Position numbers and translations under genes: made by a program. From positions 1 to 48,647 of the forward strand of contig CANPMS010000013.1 in NCBI GenBank assembly GCA_947575275.1: DNA of 48,647 nucleotides, given 5' to 3'. The stretch is from an uncultured Clostridium sp. GTDB lineage: Bacteria; Bacillota; Clostridia; Lachnospirales; Lachnospiraceae. The notes below the pieces were generated by a model. That model had not been told where the DNA came from. It saw only the letters and a list, made by a program, of their open reading frames with translations, and ran no database searches. Below, piece after piece: positions 7,135 to 15,231 of this stretch (the first letter of the stretch is position 1; each line of letters begins with the position of its first letter).

Positions 7135-8528
7135 TTCACGCCCTCTCTTGTATCCTCCAGCACGATTCCCATATCAAGAAGCTTCTGTCGGATTTCATCG
7201 GCCAGAGCAAAATTTTTCTCCTTACGTGCCCGCTGTCTGGCCGCAATCATTTCCTCAATCTCACTGTCAAGCGTCTCTTTTTTACGCTCGGTGATAATAC
7301 CAAGCACATCACAGAGCTTTCTGTTTGTCTCTTTTAAATAGTCTACATATGCTTTCGTACTCTCAGCATCAGCCGTACTATTGCTCAACTTTACAAGCTC
7401 AAACACAGCCGAAATTGCGTCCGCCGTATTGAAATCATCATCCATAGATGACTCATACTTGGCTACAATCTGGTCTGCTAAAGCCACATTTTCCTGCTCG
7501 GCAGCGGTAAGTGTATCTCCCTTTGCTTTTTCATTCAGCTCACCAAGCCGTTCCATAGAGGTCAGAATCCGCTCAAGACCGTTTCTGGATGCCTCCATCA
7601 GCTCTTCACTGAAATTCAGAGGATTGCGGTAGTGGGCGCTCAGCATAAAGAAACGGAGCACCTGTAAATCATACTTCTCACTAATCTCACGCACCGTAAA
7701 GAAATTCCCCAGAGATTTGGACATCTTTTTATTGTCAATATTGAGAAAGGCATTGTGCATCCAGTACGTGGCAAAATGCACGCCGTTTGAAGCCTCAGAC
7801 TGGGCAATCTCATTCTCATGATGGGGGAAAACTAAGTCCTCTCCGCCTGCATGGATGTCAATCTGATCCCCCAGATACCGTTTCGACATCACAGAGCACT
7901 CAATGTGCCAGCCAGGACGACCGTCACACCACGGAGACTCCCAGTAGGGCTCTCCCTCCTTTTTCGGCTTCCAAAGCACAAAATCAGACGAGTTCTCCTT
8001 ATTCTCCTCTCCGGTTACCTTAAGCTCGCGAAAACCAGACTGCATCTCGTCTAAATTCTTGTGGGACAGTTTTCCGTAGTCCTTAAAAGAGGCAGTCCTG
8101 AAATATACCGTACCGTCCTTCGCCACATACGCATGCCCCTTGTCAATCAGTGTCTGAATCATCTCCAGCATGCCGCAGATTTCCTGAGTAGCCAGAGGGT
8201 GGGCAGTGGCGGTCTTCACATTCATCGCCGCCATATCCTTCTTACATTCCTCAATATAACGCTTAGAGATGGTGTCTGCATCCACCCCCTCCTCTATCGC
8301 TTTCTTAATAATTTTATCATCCACATCAGTGAAATTGGATACATAGTTCACCTCATAACCTTTATACTCCAAATAGCGCCGCACTGTGTCAAACACGATC
8401 ATAGGGCGGGCATTTCCAATATGGATTAGATTGTACACGGTCGGTCCGCATACATACATCTTTACCTTTCCTGGCTCAAGCGGTACAAATTCTTCTTTTC
8501 GCCTGGATAATGTATTAAAAATTTTCAT
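7119..8528 (-). CDS. cysS: Cysteinyl-tRNA synthetase
   Basis: A 469-residue class I aminoacyl-tRNA synthetase that charges tRNA-Cys. The HIGH-equivalent is HIGN within CGPTVYNLIHIGNARP (its Cys is a zinc ligand), further zinc ligands lie in WHIECSVMS and HHENEIAQSEA, and KMSKSLGNFF is the KMSKS loop. The length is normal. The gene is 26 bp downstream of ispF and overlaps mrnC. I looked for a T-box leader before the operon and saw none. Confidence 0.96.
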   Translation of the reverse strand: MKIFNTLSRRKEEFVPLEPGKVKMYVCGPTVYNLIHIGNARPMIVFDTVRRYLEYKGYEVNYVSNFTDVDDKIIKKAIEEGVDADTISKRYIEECKKDMAAMNVKTATAHPLATQEICGMLEMIQTLIDKGHAYVAKDGTVYFRTASFKDYGKLSHKNLDEMQSGFRELKVTGEENKENSSDFVLWKPKKEGEPYWESPWCDGRPGWHIECSVMSKRYLGDQIDIHAGGEDLVFPHHENEIAQSEASNGVHFATYWMHNAFLNIDNKKMSKSLGNFFTVREISEKYDLQVLRFFMLSAHYRNPLNFSEELMEASRNGLERILTSMERLGELNEKAKGDTLTAAEQENVALADQIVAKYESSMDDDFNTADAISAVFELVKLSNSTADAESTKAYVDYLKETNRKLCDVLGIITERKKETLDSEIEEMIAARQRARKEKNFALADEIRQKLLDMGIVLEDTREGVKWKRA

Positions 8529-8554
8529 GACTTTCTGCTCCTTTTCTATGGTTC

Positions 8555-9112
8555 TTACCCATCAATACGCTGCTTGCCGCAACAGCCCGAACATCCCCCG
8601 CAGCCTTTTTCCACCAGGCGGTCATCTTCCATAAAATCCCGCATATGAGAGAGCAGTGCAATCGCATGGACCGAAATTCCTTCACTGTTTCCCGTAAATC
8701 CAAGCCCTTCCTCTGTGGTTGCCTTCACACTAACCTGATTCGGCTGAAGATGAAGCGCTCTGGCAATATTTTCTGCCATATCAGAGCGGTACTCCGCCAG
8801 CTTTGGTCTCTGGGCCACAATAGTGGTATCAATATTCTCAATCACATACCCCGCCTGCTCCAGAAGAACTCCCACTTCCTGTAAGAGGGTAATACTTGAA
8901 ATCCCTTTATATTTTGGATTTGTATCGGGAAAATGCTGCCCAATGTCACCCAGCGCCGAAGCGCCCAAAAGAGCATCCATAACAGCATGAACCAGCACAT
9001 CTGCATCAGAATGACCCAAAAGTCCCTTTTCATACGGCACATTGATACCACCCAAAATCAAGGCTCTGCCCTCTACCAGCCTGTGAACATCATACCCCTG
9101 TCCAATTCGCAT
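8555..9112 (-). CDS. ispF: 2-C-methyl-D-erythritol 2,4-cyclodiphosphate synthase with Cys-rich tail
   Basis: IspF of the non-mevalonate isoprenoid pathway cyclises CDP-methylerythritol 2-phosphate. The start [12 protein letters not shown] has the metal-binding Asp and His, with [18 protein letters not shown] and [15 protein letters not shown] following. I start at ATG 9112 because AAGGAGAAAAAGG lies directly upstream; the open frame to 9328 overlaps the lipid kinase and is not supported. The usual family length is about 157-160 residues. This one has about 28 extra residues ending [11 protein letters not shown], with five cysteines. The tail is unusual and could bind metal; it has no known role. 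Confidence 0.93.
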   Translation of the reverse strand: MRIGQGYDVHRLVEGRALILGGINVPYEKGLLGHSDADVLVHAVMDALLGASALGDIGQHFPDTNPKYKGISSITLLQEVGVLLEQAGYVIENIDTTIVAQRPKLAEYRSDMAENIARALHLQPNQVSVKATTEEGLGFTGNSEGISVHAIALLSHMRDFMEDDRLVEKGCGGCSGCCGKQRIDG

Positions 9113-9129
9113 TCCTTTTTCTCCTTGAT

Positions 9130-10053
9130 CTATACAATTATTCGCAGTTTCTTTTTGATACACCGCATATGAATGTCCGTCTGGGAAAAACAACTTTCCC
9201 CGTCCGCATGAACTGCCAACGGGCAGTTTACATGAACCTTCAGCTCCTGACAGCGGTAGAACCGTACCCCACGATGATACCCCATACATCCAATCAGCCC
9301 ATCCAGCATCACAAAAAACAATTTCCATTTGGAAGAATTATGCACTACACACACCTCCAAATTTCCATCGTCACAAGAGGCCTTCGGTGCAAATTTAAAT
9401 CCTCCTTCACTTGGATGAATGTGTGAAGACACAAAATAGATATGATTAAATTCTACCTTTTTCACACCGTCCAGAACAAGACAGCCTTTAACAGGCTCCG
9501 CTTCCATCAATTTCTTTAATCCAACCAATATATAACCCAACTTCCCCAGCCTGCGAAACAGGCGGACCTTTCTGTCTGTAAGTTCTATCAGGTTGTGATT
9601 GACTATGGCATCAAGACCAATTCCGCTGCTGACAATAAACCGTCGATGAACCGGCGCTCCGTTATCGTAAGATAATATTCCATAATCTACAAGACGGTAA
9701 CTCTTTGAATTTAACACTTTCTCCAGACATCTGAGGGGATTCTTTGGAAGTTTCAAACTCCTGGCCAGGTCATTACCGGAACCGGTAGGAATATAGCCCA
9801 ATGTCACCTGACTGTCCAACGAAACTCCGTTAAGCACCTCATTAACTGTTCCATTTCCGCCTACTACAACCAGTGTTCGAGGCTCCTCTACTCCCTTTGT
9901 CAATTCTTCTGCCAATTTTCTGGCATCCCCTTCTTGTTCTGTCATTCTGACTTCATACTTTATACCGGAATTCTGAAGACGGAATTCCAGTTTTCTCCAT
10001 ATCTTTTCTCCGAAACCATAGCGAGACTTCGGATTTATGATAAAATAGTACAT
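9130..10053 (-). CDS. Diacylglycerol/lipid kinase family protein (DAGK catalytic domain)
   Basis: A 307-residue soluble lipid kinase of the DagK/YegS type. It has the N-terminal [10 protein letters not shown] motif, the nucleotide-binding [12 protein letters not shown] and the [12 protein letters not shown] motif; a C-terminal beta-sandwich follows ([19 protein letters not shown]). The canonical GGDGT is GGNGT here. Members phosphorylate diacylglycerol or related lipids at the membrane; the exact substrate is unknown. The start at 10053 has GGGAGG six bases upstream, better than the longer frame to 10110. It is the first gene of an operon with ispF 17 bp downstream. A 7-bp inverted repeat (ATATACT...AGTATAT, 10068-10088) lies in its promoter region. 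Confidence 0.85.
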   Translation of the reverse strand: MYYFIINPKSRYGFGEKIWRKLEFRLQNSGIKYEVRMTEQEGDARKLAEELTKGVEEPRTLVVVGGNGTVNEVLNGVSLDSQVTLGYIPTGSGNDLARSLKLPKNPLRCLEKVLNSKSYRLVDYGILSYDNGAPVHRRFIVSSGIGLDAIVNHNLIELTDRKVRLFRRLGKLGYILVGLKKLMEAEPVKGCLVLDGVKKVEFNHIYFVSSHIHPSEGGFKFAPKASCDDGNLEVCVVHNSSKWKLFFVMLDGLIGCMGYHRGVRFYRCQELKVHVNCPLAVHADGESCFSQTDIHMRCIKKKLRIIV

Positions 10054-10147
10054 GGAAACCTCCCATAATATACTATCATAAAGTATATCACAACATGTAA
10101 AAATTCCCAAGCAAATTTATAGAAAGCTGTTTTCAATTTAACTGCAT

Positions 10148-10212
10148 AAAAAAGATTTGTACAAGATATATAGTAAATTCACTTACAAATACGTCTTGTG
10201 CAAACCTTTTTT
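10148..10212 (-). terminator. Long inverted repeat, probable bidirectional terminator
   Basis: AAAAAAGATTTGTACAAGA (10148-10166) pairs with TCTTGTGCAAACCTTTTTT (10194-10212): 18 of 19 positions pair, counting one G-T wobble, around a 27-nt loop. The A and T runs at the ends make it terminator-like on both strands. It would end transcription of the PAP2 gene before the lipid kinase operon. Confidence 0.65.
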
Positions 10213-10267
10213 AAGTAATAAACGCCACAGCGTTTCCGATATTTATACTTAAATCAGACACGGAAAA

Positions 10268-10924
10268 TCAACCGGTAACATTCTGGCTCGACGTTTTCCT
10301 GCTTTCCGCCCAAACTGTTCCATATACCAGCGGATACATCACATAACCCAGAATAAATGCTGCCACCACGTCAATAACGGAATGCTGCTTCAAGAAGACG
10401 GTAGACATACAGACAGCCGCCATAAAAATAAGGGAGACGATACGTATTCCCTTTTTCTCCCTGAGCCACGCACTGCTCATCACCGCAGAATGTACTCCAA
10501 TAGAATTATAAGCATGAATACTGGGAAATACATTCGTGGGTGTATCCGCTGCCTGTACCATTACCACCAGCCTGCTGCACAGGTTCTTATCCGGGTCTAC
10601 TGCCACACGCAAATCCGTCCCGTTGGGGAAGAAGGTACAAACAACCATAGTAATCGTCATTCCGATAAACAAAAACGTACAGAGACGATAGTAGTGATGC
10701 TTATCTGTAAAGAAGAAATAGACCACTGCTCCCGCCACATACATAAACCACAACAGGTACGGAACAATAAAATATTCATTAAATGGAATATAATCATCCA
10801 GAGCCACGTGCATCACAGTATAGTTAGATGTCACCGTCTGCTCCAAATAGAAAAACCAAGGCAGATAAATCAAGGCATAACCCATTATCCAAACGTGCCC
10901 GTACTTTTTCCACAAACTTTTCAC
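10268..10924 (-). CDS. PAP2-family membrane phosphatase
   Basis: A 218-residue integral membrane protein with about six hydrophobic helices. It carries the type 2 phosphatidic acid phosphatase signatures PSIHAYNSIG (motif 2, catalytic His near residue 138) and KQHSVIDVVAA (motif 3, His and Asp); motif 1 is weak, as in the AUR1/inositol-phosphorylceramide synthase-like branch. Family members dephosphorylate or transfer lipid phosphates on the outer face of the membrane. It stands alone, with a strong inverted repeat downstream. The nearby lipid kinase suggests lipid phosphate turnover, but the two are not co-transcribed as far as I can see. Confidence 0.8.
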   Translation of the reverse strand: MKSLWKKYGHVWIMGYALIYLPWFFYLEQTVTSNYTVMHVALDDYIPFNEYFIVPYLLWFMYVAGAVVYFFFTDKHHYYRLCTFLFIGMTITMVVCTFFPNGTDLRVAVDPDKNLCSRLVVMVQAADTPTNVFPSIHAYNSIGVHSAVMSSAWLREKKGIRIVSLIFMAAVCMSTVFLKQHSVIDVVAAFILGYVMYPLVYGTVWAESRKTSSQNVTG

Positions 10925-11370
10925 TTGATTTTCGCCCTTTCAAACTTTTCAGCTTTTTCGGATTATAGCATACTCAAACAAAGAGTACAATAGGATTTTA
11001 AAAATGTTTATAAAACTGTCAGCTTTCTTAATATATGTATTTTATATCACTTCCATTCAGAAAAATAGAAGAGAAACTCGAACTCTCTAACGTGCCTCAA
11101 ACAGCTGAAACAGAAAGGTCTTCCCTTAGTGTATCATATCTCTATAAAATACGCAGGTGCGTACACGTCTCAGCGTTAAAAATTGTATTCTGTTCTCAAT
11201 TATTATTGAAAGAAGATAAAAGTCAACTAAAACTTAAACAGCCATTTCAGATATTGCTCATTCGCTTTCCATTTTTCCCATATCCCATATATAAAAATCC
11301 TATCCACATCAAGAAATAAGAAGTAAGAGAAAACAACAGAAATACATTAAATTTACTCCAAAATGCACGT
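10925..11370. other. Gene-free stretch upstream of the PAP2 gene
   Basis: AT-rich DNA without a supported gene. The plus frame 11035-11319 has no ribosome binding site or recognisable protein features. The stretch probably contains the PAP2 promoter, but I could not pick a convincing one. Confidence 0.4.
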
Positions 11371-11500
11371 AACAAAGAGTCCGGCTTACCGGACTCTCGC
11401 GCCGGAGCGCGGTTGCCACAGCAACCATTTTCCCTGAGCGCAAAGTGCGCATCCCCCGGAGGGTTTTGCTTTATAGGACGCAATTTCCTATAAAGCAAAA
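11371..11500. repeat. Multi-hairpin repeat element, longest copy
   Basis: Five or six consecutive stem-loops: AGAGTCCGG/CCGGACTCT (11376-11397, loop CTTA), CGCGC/GCGCG (11398-11411), GGTTGC/GCAACC (11411-11426), GCGCA/TGCGC (11438-11450), a weak CCC/GGG pair (11453-11463) and a 14-bp stem TTTTGCTTTATAGG/CCTATAAAGCAAAA (11464-11500). Parts recur at 27581-27627 and 29178-29260. It lies at the 3' side of the tRNA-Met/tRNA-Val pair. It is probably a non-coding REP/MITE-like element; the minus frame through it is spurious. Confidence 0.8.
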
Positions 11501-11529
11501 AGAGCATCCACTTTTCAATGAATGCTCTT
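11500..11529 (-). terminator. Terminator of the tRNA-Val/tRNA-Met unit
   Basis: AAGAGCAT (11500-11507) pairs with ATGCTCTT (11522-11529). Read on the minus strand, the stem is followed by TTTTTGC, just 5 bp past the 3' end of tRNA-Met. Confidence 0.75.
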
Positions 11530-11533
11530 GTAG

Positions 11534-11607
11534 TAGCGGAAGGGAGATTTGAACTCTCGACACTACGGGTATGAACCGTATGCTCTAGCCAACTGAGCTA
11601 TTCCGCC
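11534..11607 (-). tRNA. tRNA-Met (anticodon CAT), elongator type
   Basis: A 74-nt cloverleaf. Acceptor GGCGGAA pairs with TTCCGCT, D arm TAGCTC..GAGC, anticodon stem TACGG/CCGTA with loop TTCATAC (CAT). The sequence resembles elongator tRNA-Met of Bacillus rather than initiator tRNA; a lysidine-modified tRNA-Ile2 is less likely. The T stem has one A-C mismatch. Confidence 0.9.
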
Positions 11608-11622
11608 ATATTTAAGTGAGTA

Positions 11623-11695
11623 TGGGGCCTACAGGGCTCGAACCTGTGACCCTCTGCTTGTAAGGCAGATGCTCTCCCAGCTGAGCTAAGACCCC
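11623..11695 (-). tRNA. tRNA-Val (anticodon TAC)
   Basis: A 73-nt cloverleaf. Acceptor GGGGTCT pairs with AGGCCCC, anticodon stem TCTGC/GCAGA has loop CTTACAA (TAC), and the T loop is GGTTCGAGCC. It is 15 bp upstream of tRNA-Met, so they are likely co-transcribed. Confidence 0.94.
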
Positions 11696-11793
11696 ATATC
11701 TGGCAGTCTCAGTAATCACTCACTTGGGACTGCCTAGTTAGTATATCCTTTGTTATAGAAATTGTCAAGACTTTTTTCTACAGTTTTATCTCA

Positions 11794-13134
11794 TTACTTT
11801 TTTGCGGCCTCTGCAATCGTTCTAATATAGCCGGCAGTATCCACAAGAGTCGCGCCGGAAATCGCATCTACCACATCAGAGCGACCCATCAGCGCCTCAG
11901 CCTCAGCGATAGACATACCATTTACATGATTCTGGATTGCGTCATAGTTGTTATTGATTGCCACCGTAGAGCCCCCGCTTGATGCCATCAGCTCACTGTA
12001 ATACTCCGCATTCTCACGCTTAGAGCAAAGCACACTGCCTTCTGCATATCCCTGAGCAAAATCTTTATCACTGTTGGGAACGCCAGTCACACCTTCATCA
12101 GGGGTCAAGAACTGGAAGTCATCCAGGTAGCTGAGTACAATCGTATCATCGTCAGTCAGCGCTGCTGCTGCTGTAAAACACTTGGTACCATGGGCTGCGC
12201 CGTAAACCACAGACAACTTCAAATTTCCGGAATCACCGGAGAACTCCACCGCCTGAGTGCTCTGAGCATTCTTTGCTGCCTGAGCGATCACCTTTAAGTA
12301 ACCTGCCGTGTCCACAAGCGTTGCACCGGAAACTGCGTCCACCGCATTTTCCTCTCCGGCTGCCCTCTCCACCTCACTAATGGTTTTGCCTACCACAAAG
12401 CTCTGAATTGCATCGTAATTCACATCAATGTGTACGGTAGAACCACCGTTGGACTTCATCAACTCACTGTAGTATTCTGCATTATCACGCTTGGAGCAAA
12501 GTACACTACCCTCCGCGTATCCTTTCGCAAATTCCGTGTCACTGTTGGGAACGCCCTTCACATCTTCATTGGGATCAAGAAACTGGAATTCATCAAGATA
12601 TGCTGCGACAATCACATCATCCTGAACCACTGCATAAGCCTCTGTAAAGCACTTAGTACCATGTGCTGCACCGTAGGCAAGACCAATCTGAAGACCTCCG
12701 TCAATCTCTACCAATTCTGCGGGAGCTGCCGTCTCAACCGCCGCCTCCCCACGAGTCTCTTCCACAAACTCCTCACCCAACGCTGCTGCAACTGCTTTCA
12801 TAACAGCCTTACTTGTGACGGTTGCACCGGAAACTCCGTCAATTTCAAAGCCTCCTGCCTCTACAACCTGCTTCTCCAGCTCCGGGAGAGCATCAGCGCC
12901 AATACCCACAGTCTCAGAAGCGCCTTCAATCGTGCAGCCTGTAATCACACCTTCTGATCTTGTTAACGTAACAATGACATCACCGCCATACCCCTTCGCT
13001 GTACCAGTGAGGGTCTCCCCTGCCGCCATGGTTGTTTCCCCTGCCGCCGTCGTACCGTTGTCCGCTTGTCCTCCGCATGCCACCAGGCTGAATACGACTG
13101 TGCTGCTCAATGCTGCGATTAATTTCTTACGCAT
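11794..13134 (-). CDS. FMN-binding-domain lipoprotein with duplicated C-terminal module
   Basis: A protein of about 446 residues. The signal peptide ends in a lipobox (FSLVAC, lipidated Cys near residue 20), so it is anchored on the outside of the membrane. An FMN_bind domain follows at about residues 45-125, with SGATVTSKAV, the motif at which related proteins attach FMN to Thr. The rest is two copies of a module of about 135 residues: each starts near YGAAHGTKCFT, contains GVPNSD, GYAEGSVLCSKR and NAEYYSELM, and ends SGATLVDTAGY, again FMN_bind-like. I infer a role in extracellular flavin-based electron transfer. Start chosen at ATG 13134 after CAGGAGG. It appears monocistronic. High confidence in the domain, low in the role. 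Confidence 0.82.
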   Translation of the reverse strand: MRKKLIAALSSTVVFSLVACGGQADNGTTAAGETTMAAGETLTGTAKGYGGDVIVTLTRSEGVITGCTIEGASETVGIGADALPELEKQVVEAGGFEIDGVSGATVTSKAVMKAVAAALGEEFVEETRGEAAVETAAPAELVEIDGGLQIGLAYGAAHGTKCFTEAYAVVQDDVIVAAYLDEFQFLDPNEDVKGVPNSDTEFAKGYAEGSVLCSKRDNAEYYSELMKSNGGSTVHIDVNYDAIQSFVVGKTISEVERAAGEENAVDAVSGATLVDTAGYLKVIAQAAKNAQSTQAVEFSGDSGNLKLSVVYGAAHGTKCFTAAAALTDDDTIVLSYLDDFQFLTPDEGVTGVPNSDKDFAQGYAEGSVLCSKRENAEYYSELMASSGGSTVAINNNYDAIQNHVNGMSIAEAEALMGRSDVVDAISGATLVDTAGYIRTIAEAAKK

Positions 13135-13239
13135 AAATGACAATCCTCCTGTTTTTGTTTTCCAATCCTCTGTTCTTTGCAAAATTACATCCACATTGTA
13201 TTATAGTGACATCTTATTTGTCAATATCTGTTGCCGGTG

Positions 13240-14259
13240 TCAGTTAAATCCAAAAAATTTCTGACTGATTTTATAACCGGCAATCGATACACTTCTTCCT
13301 CCCTTCCCAGGCAGGTTCATTCCCTGCCCTAAAAACCCCCACCGCAGCCGCAGATAAAGCAGCATGTTCTGTTCACGCACATACCTCCACAGCTCCTTCT
13401 TCTTTTCCATATTTTCCTCACTTCCTGACTTTATGGCAAGAATTGAGGATACAGTCATCATAATCTCCAGATACCGTATCATATAATTGCGCAGCTTCAA
13501 ATTTCCGATTTTTGCCTTGTTATAGTAACCCAGCATCAGCTTGGTCACCATAATCTGCTGGTCAATGCGCCCAATCATCACCTGTTCATTCACCGATTGA
13601 TCCTGTCTGCCAATAAAATAGCGGTAGAAGTTTACATCCAAATAATAAAAGGTCTTTACATAAGGCAGCGGCTGAAACACAAAAATATTATCTACATAGA
13701 AGGTATGTTTCGGCAGCTCCAATCTGCAATCCCTAAGCATCTGTGTCCGGTAGATGACAGAGTGCATCAGGATATACTGTCCCAGCATAAATATTTTCAC
13801 ATCATTCCAGCCGCAGAGCTGACGTCTTGGCAGTGCAGTCTTATACTGCATCACACGCTTATGCCTTGCTCCCTGCTTCTCATACACAAAATTCGTCACC
13901 AGCATATCCAGCGTCTGATTCCCCATAACAAAGCTTCGCAGAGCTTCAAGAACCTCCTGGTACGCCTCTCCATTCACCCAGTCATCGCTGTCAACTACCT
14001 TAAAGTAGATCCCTCTTGCAGCTCTGAGCCCTGCGTTTACCGCCTCACCATGACCACCGTTCTCCTGATGGATAGCACGGCATATTCCAGGATAGCGTTT
14101 CTCGTATTCATCAGCAATCTGTGCTGTGTTATCCTTGGTGGATCCATCATCCACAATCAGAATTTCCACCTCGTCTCCTCCAGGCAGAAGAGACTCAATA
14201 CAATTTCTCATATATTCTTCCGAATTATAACATGGTATCGCTATGGAAAGTAATTTCAT
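13240..14259 (-). CDS. Glycosyltransferase family 2
   Basis: A protein of about 339 residues with an N-terminal GT-A domain: SIAIPCYNSEEYMRNCI, ILIVDDGSTKDNT, ENGGHGEAVNAGL and the metal/nucleotide-sugar motif VDSDDW. Family 2 enzymes transfer a sugar from a nucleotide donor to a polysaccharide, protein or lipid; the acceptor cannot be read from sequence. The C-terminal half is basic with no clear membrane helix. I prefer ATG 14259 to the TTG at 14271, because GAGAGG touches the latter. The gene overlaps the end of the CPBP protease gene by about 35 bp, indicating one operon. Confidence 0.88.
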   Translation of the reverse strand: MKLLSIAIPCYNSEEYMRNCIESLLPGGDEVEILIVDDGSTKDNTAQIADEYEKRYPGICRAIHQENGGHGEAVNAGLRAARGIYFKVVDSDDWVNGEAYQEVLEALRSFVMGNQTLDMLVTNFVYEKQGARHKRVMQYKTALPRRQLCGWNDVKIFMLGQYILMHSVIYRTQMLRDCRLELPKHTFYVDNIFVFQPLPYVKTFYYLDVNFYRYFIGRQDQSVNEQVMIGRIDQQIMVTKLMLGYYNKAKIGNLKLRNYMIRYLEIMMTVSSILAIKSGSEENMEKKKELWRYVREQNMLLYLRLRWGFLGQGMNLPGKGGRSVSIAGYKISQKFFGFN

Positions 14260-15031
14260 ACTTCTTACCAACCTCTCTCATTTTGTATAGTGACAGCGCA
14301 AACAGCAAGCCTCCCGCAAACATCCACCCAAACAGCGAAATGAAACCAGATACCGCCTGGCCCTTTCTTCCGACAGCCATTAAAAACACGGATAGCAGAT
14401 TGGCGGACACATGAAACAGCCAGGGGATAAGCAGACTGCCGCTCCACTCCAGAGACAATGCCAGGAAAAAGCCCAGGAAAAACGCGTAAATTCCCTGCTC
14501 AAGGTTTCCATGAAACAGCCCAAAATACGCTGCAGTGATCAGTGAGGCAGCGGGGAACATCATCTCTTGGCGCAGGCGACAAAATCCCATGCCGCGAAAT
14601 ACCAGCTCCTCTGCCAGGGGAATCAGAAATCCTGCACAAAGTATCTGCACAACCAACCCAGGATGATGCAAAGCTATCCCGGCCTCCTCAAAGCCCTTGG
14701 AGTGTACAGAAAACAGATTCAGAATGCCGTTTGCAAAGATACACGCTCCGATACCAGCCAGAACAGACCACGGCGCCATATGGAAATTTCCGCCTGCCTG
14801 AAGTGGCTTCTCTGACTGCCCCAACCTGCGCAGCTTCCGGTACTCTGCTCCCAGAAATACTGCTGTCACAAACGCTGCCGCCCCTCTCAAGGACAGATAA
14901 AATTCCCCCGGAACAATCCCAAGCCACGCCTCACAAAGCAGTACGAACACAGCTGACACTGTCTCGTAAACCAGCAGCGGCCAGACCAGGCACCATAACA
15001 TGGCAGCTGTCTTTCTAATCCGTTCCGGCAT
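14225..15031 (-). CDS. CPBP-family intramembrane metalloprotease
   Basis: A protein of about 268 residues with multiple transmembrane helices. It has the CPBP (Abi/CAAX protease) motifs: AEELVFRG with the EExxxR signature near residue 142, FGLFHGN with a metal-ligand His near 174, and PWLFHVSAN with another His. These membrane proteases process prenylated or other small substrates; in Firmicutes many are bacteriocin-immunity-like or of unknown role. Start at ATG 15031 with GGAGGAG upstream; a GTG two codons earlier is possible. It precedes and overlaps the GT2 gene. Confidence 0.82.
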   Translation of the reverse strand: MPERIRKTAAMLWCLVWPLLVYETVSAVFVLLCEAWLGIVPGEFYLSLRGAAAFVTAVFLGAEYRKLRRLGQSEKPLQAGGNFHMAPWSVLAGIGACIFANGILNLFSVHSKGFEEAGIALHHPGLVVQILCAGFLIPLAEELVFRGMGFCRLRQEMMFPAASLITAAYFGLFHGNLEQGIYAFFLGFFLALSLEWSGSLLIPWLFHVSANLLSVFLMAVGRKGQAVSGFISLFGWMFAGGLLFALSLYKMREVGKKYEITFHSDTML

Positions 15032-15179
15032 GGCCACTCCTCCTCATAATTTTCAGCGTTCTGTTTCACAGTATAACATAAATCAGCTGCATTTTTCCAG
15101 TGGAAACACTATAATGTTTTTATAAAATTGTGATTTCCTGCGATGGAGTCGGCATTCCGGTTCTGGAGCAGGAAAACAG

Positions 15180-15216
15180 AGAAACAGACCAGGCACACAC
15201 TGTCTGATCTGTTTCT
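15180..15216 (-). terminator. Terminator of the feo-DtxR-cobW run
   Basis: AGAAACAGACCAG (15180-15192) pairs over 13 bp (one wobble) with CTGATCTGTTTCT (15204-15216); on the minus strand the stem leads into CTGTTTTCC. It lies 15 bp past the stop of the last CobW gene. Confidence 0.7.
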
Positions 15217-15231
15217 TTACTTCTATATCAT

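Noticed and set aside
9113..9328. Longer start of ispF
   Set aside because: It overlaps the lipid kinase gene, and the start at 9112 has a good ribosome binding site and matches the family N-terminus.
10054..10147. T-box leader before the operon containing cysS
   Set aside because: No T-box sequence or specifier hairpin seen; only a short inverted repeat at 10068-10088.
11035..11319. Plus-strand frame of 94 codons in the gap before the hairpin element
   Set aside because: No ribosome binding site, biased composition and no recognisable motif.
11247..11507. Minus-strand frame starting MLFLLYRKLRPIKQN
   Set aside because: It is a translation of the multi-hairpin repeat; the same words (LYRKLRPIKQN) appear at the 29178 copy, so it is DNA repeat, not protein conservation.
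12430..12957. Plus-strand frames across the FMN-binding lipoprotein gene
   Set aside because: Complementary shadows of a gene with internal duplication; no start signals.
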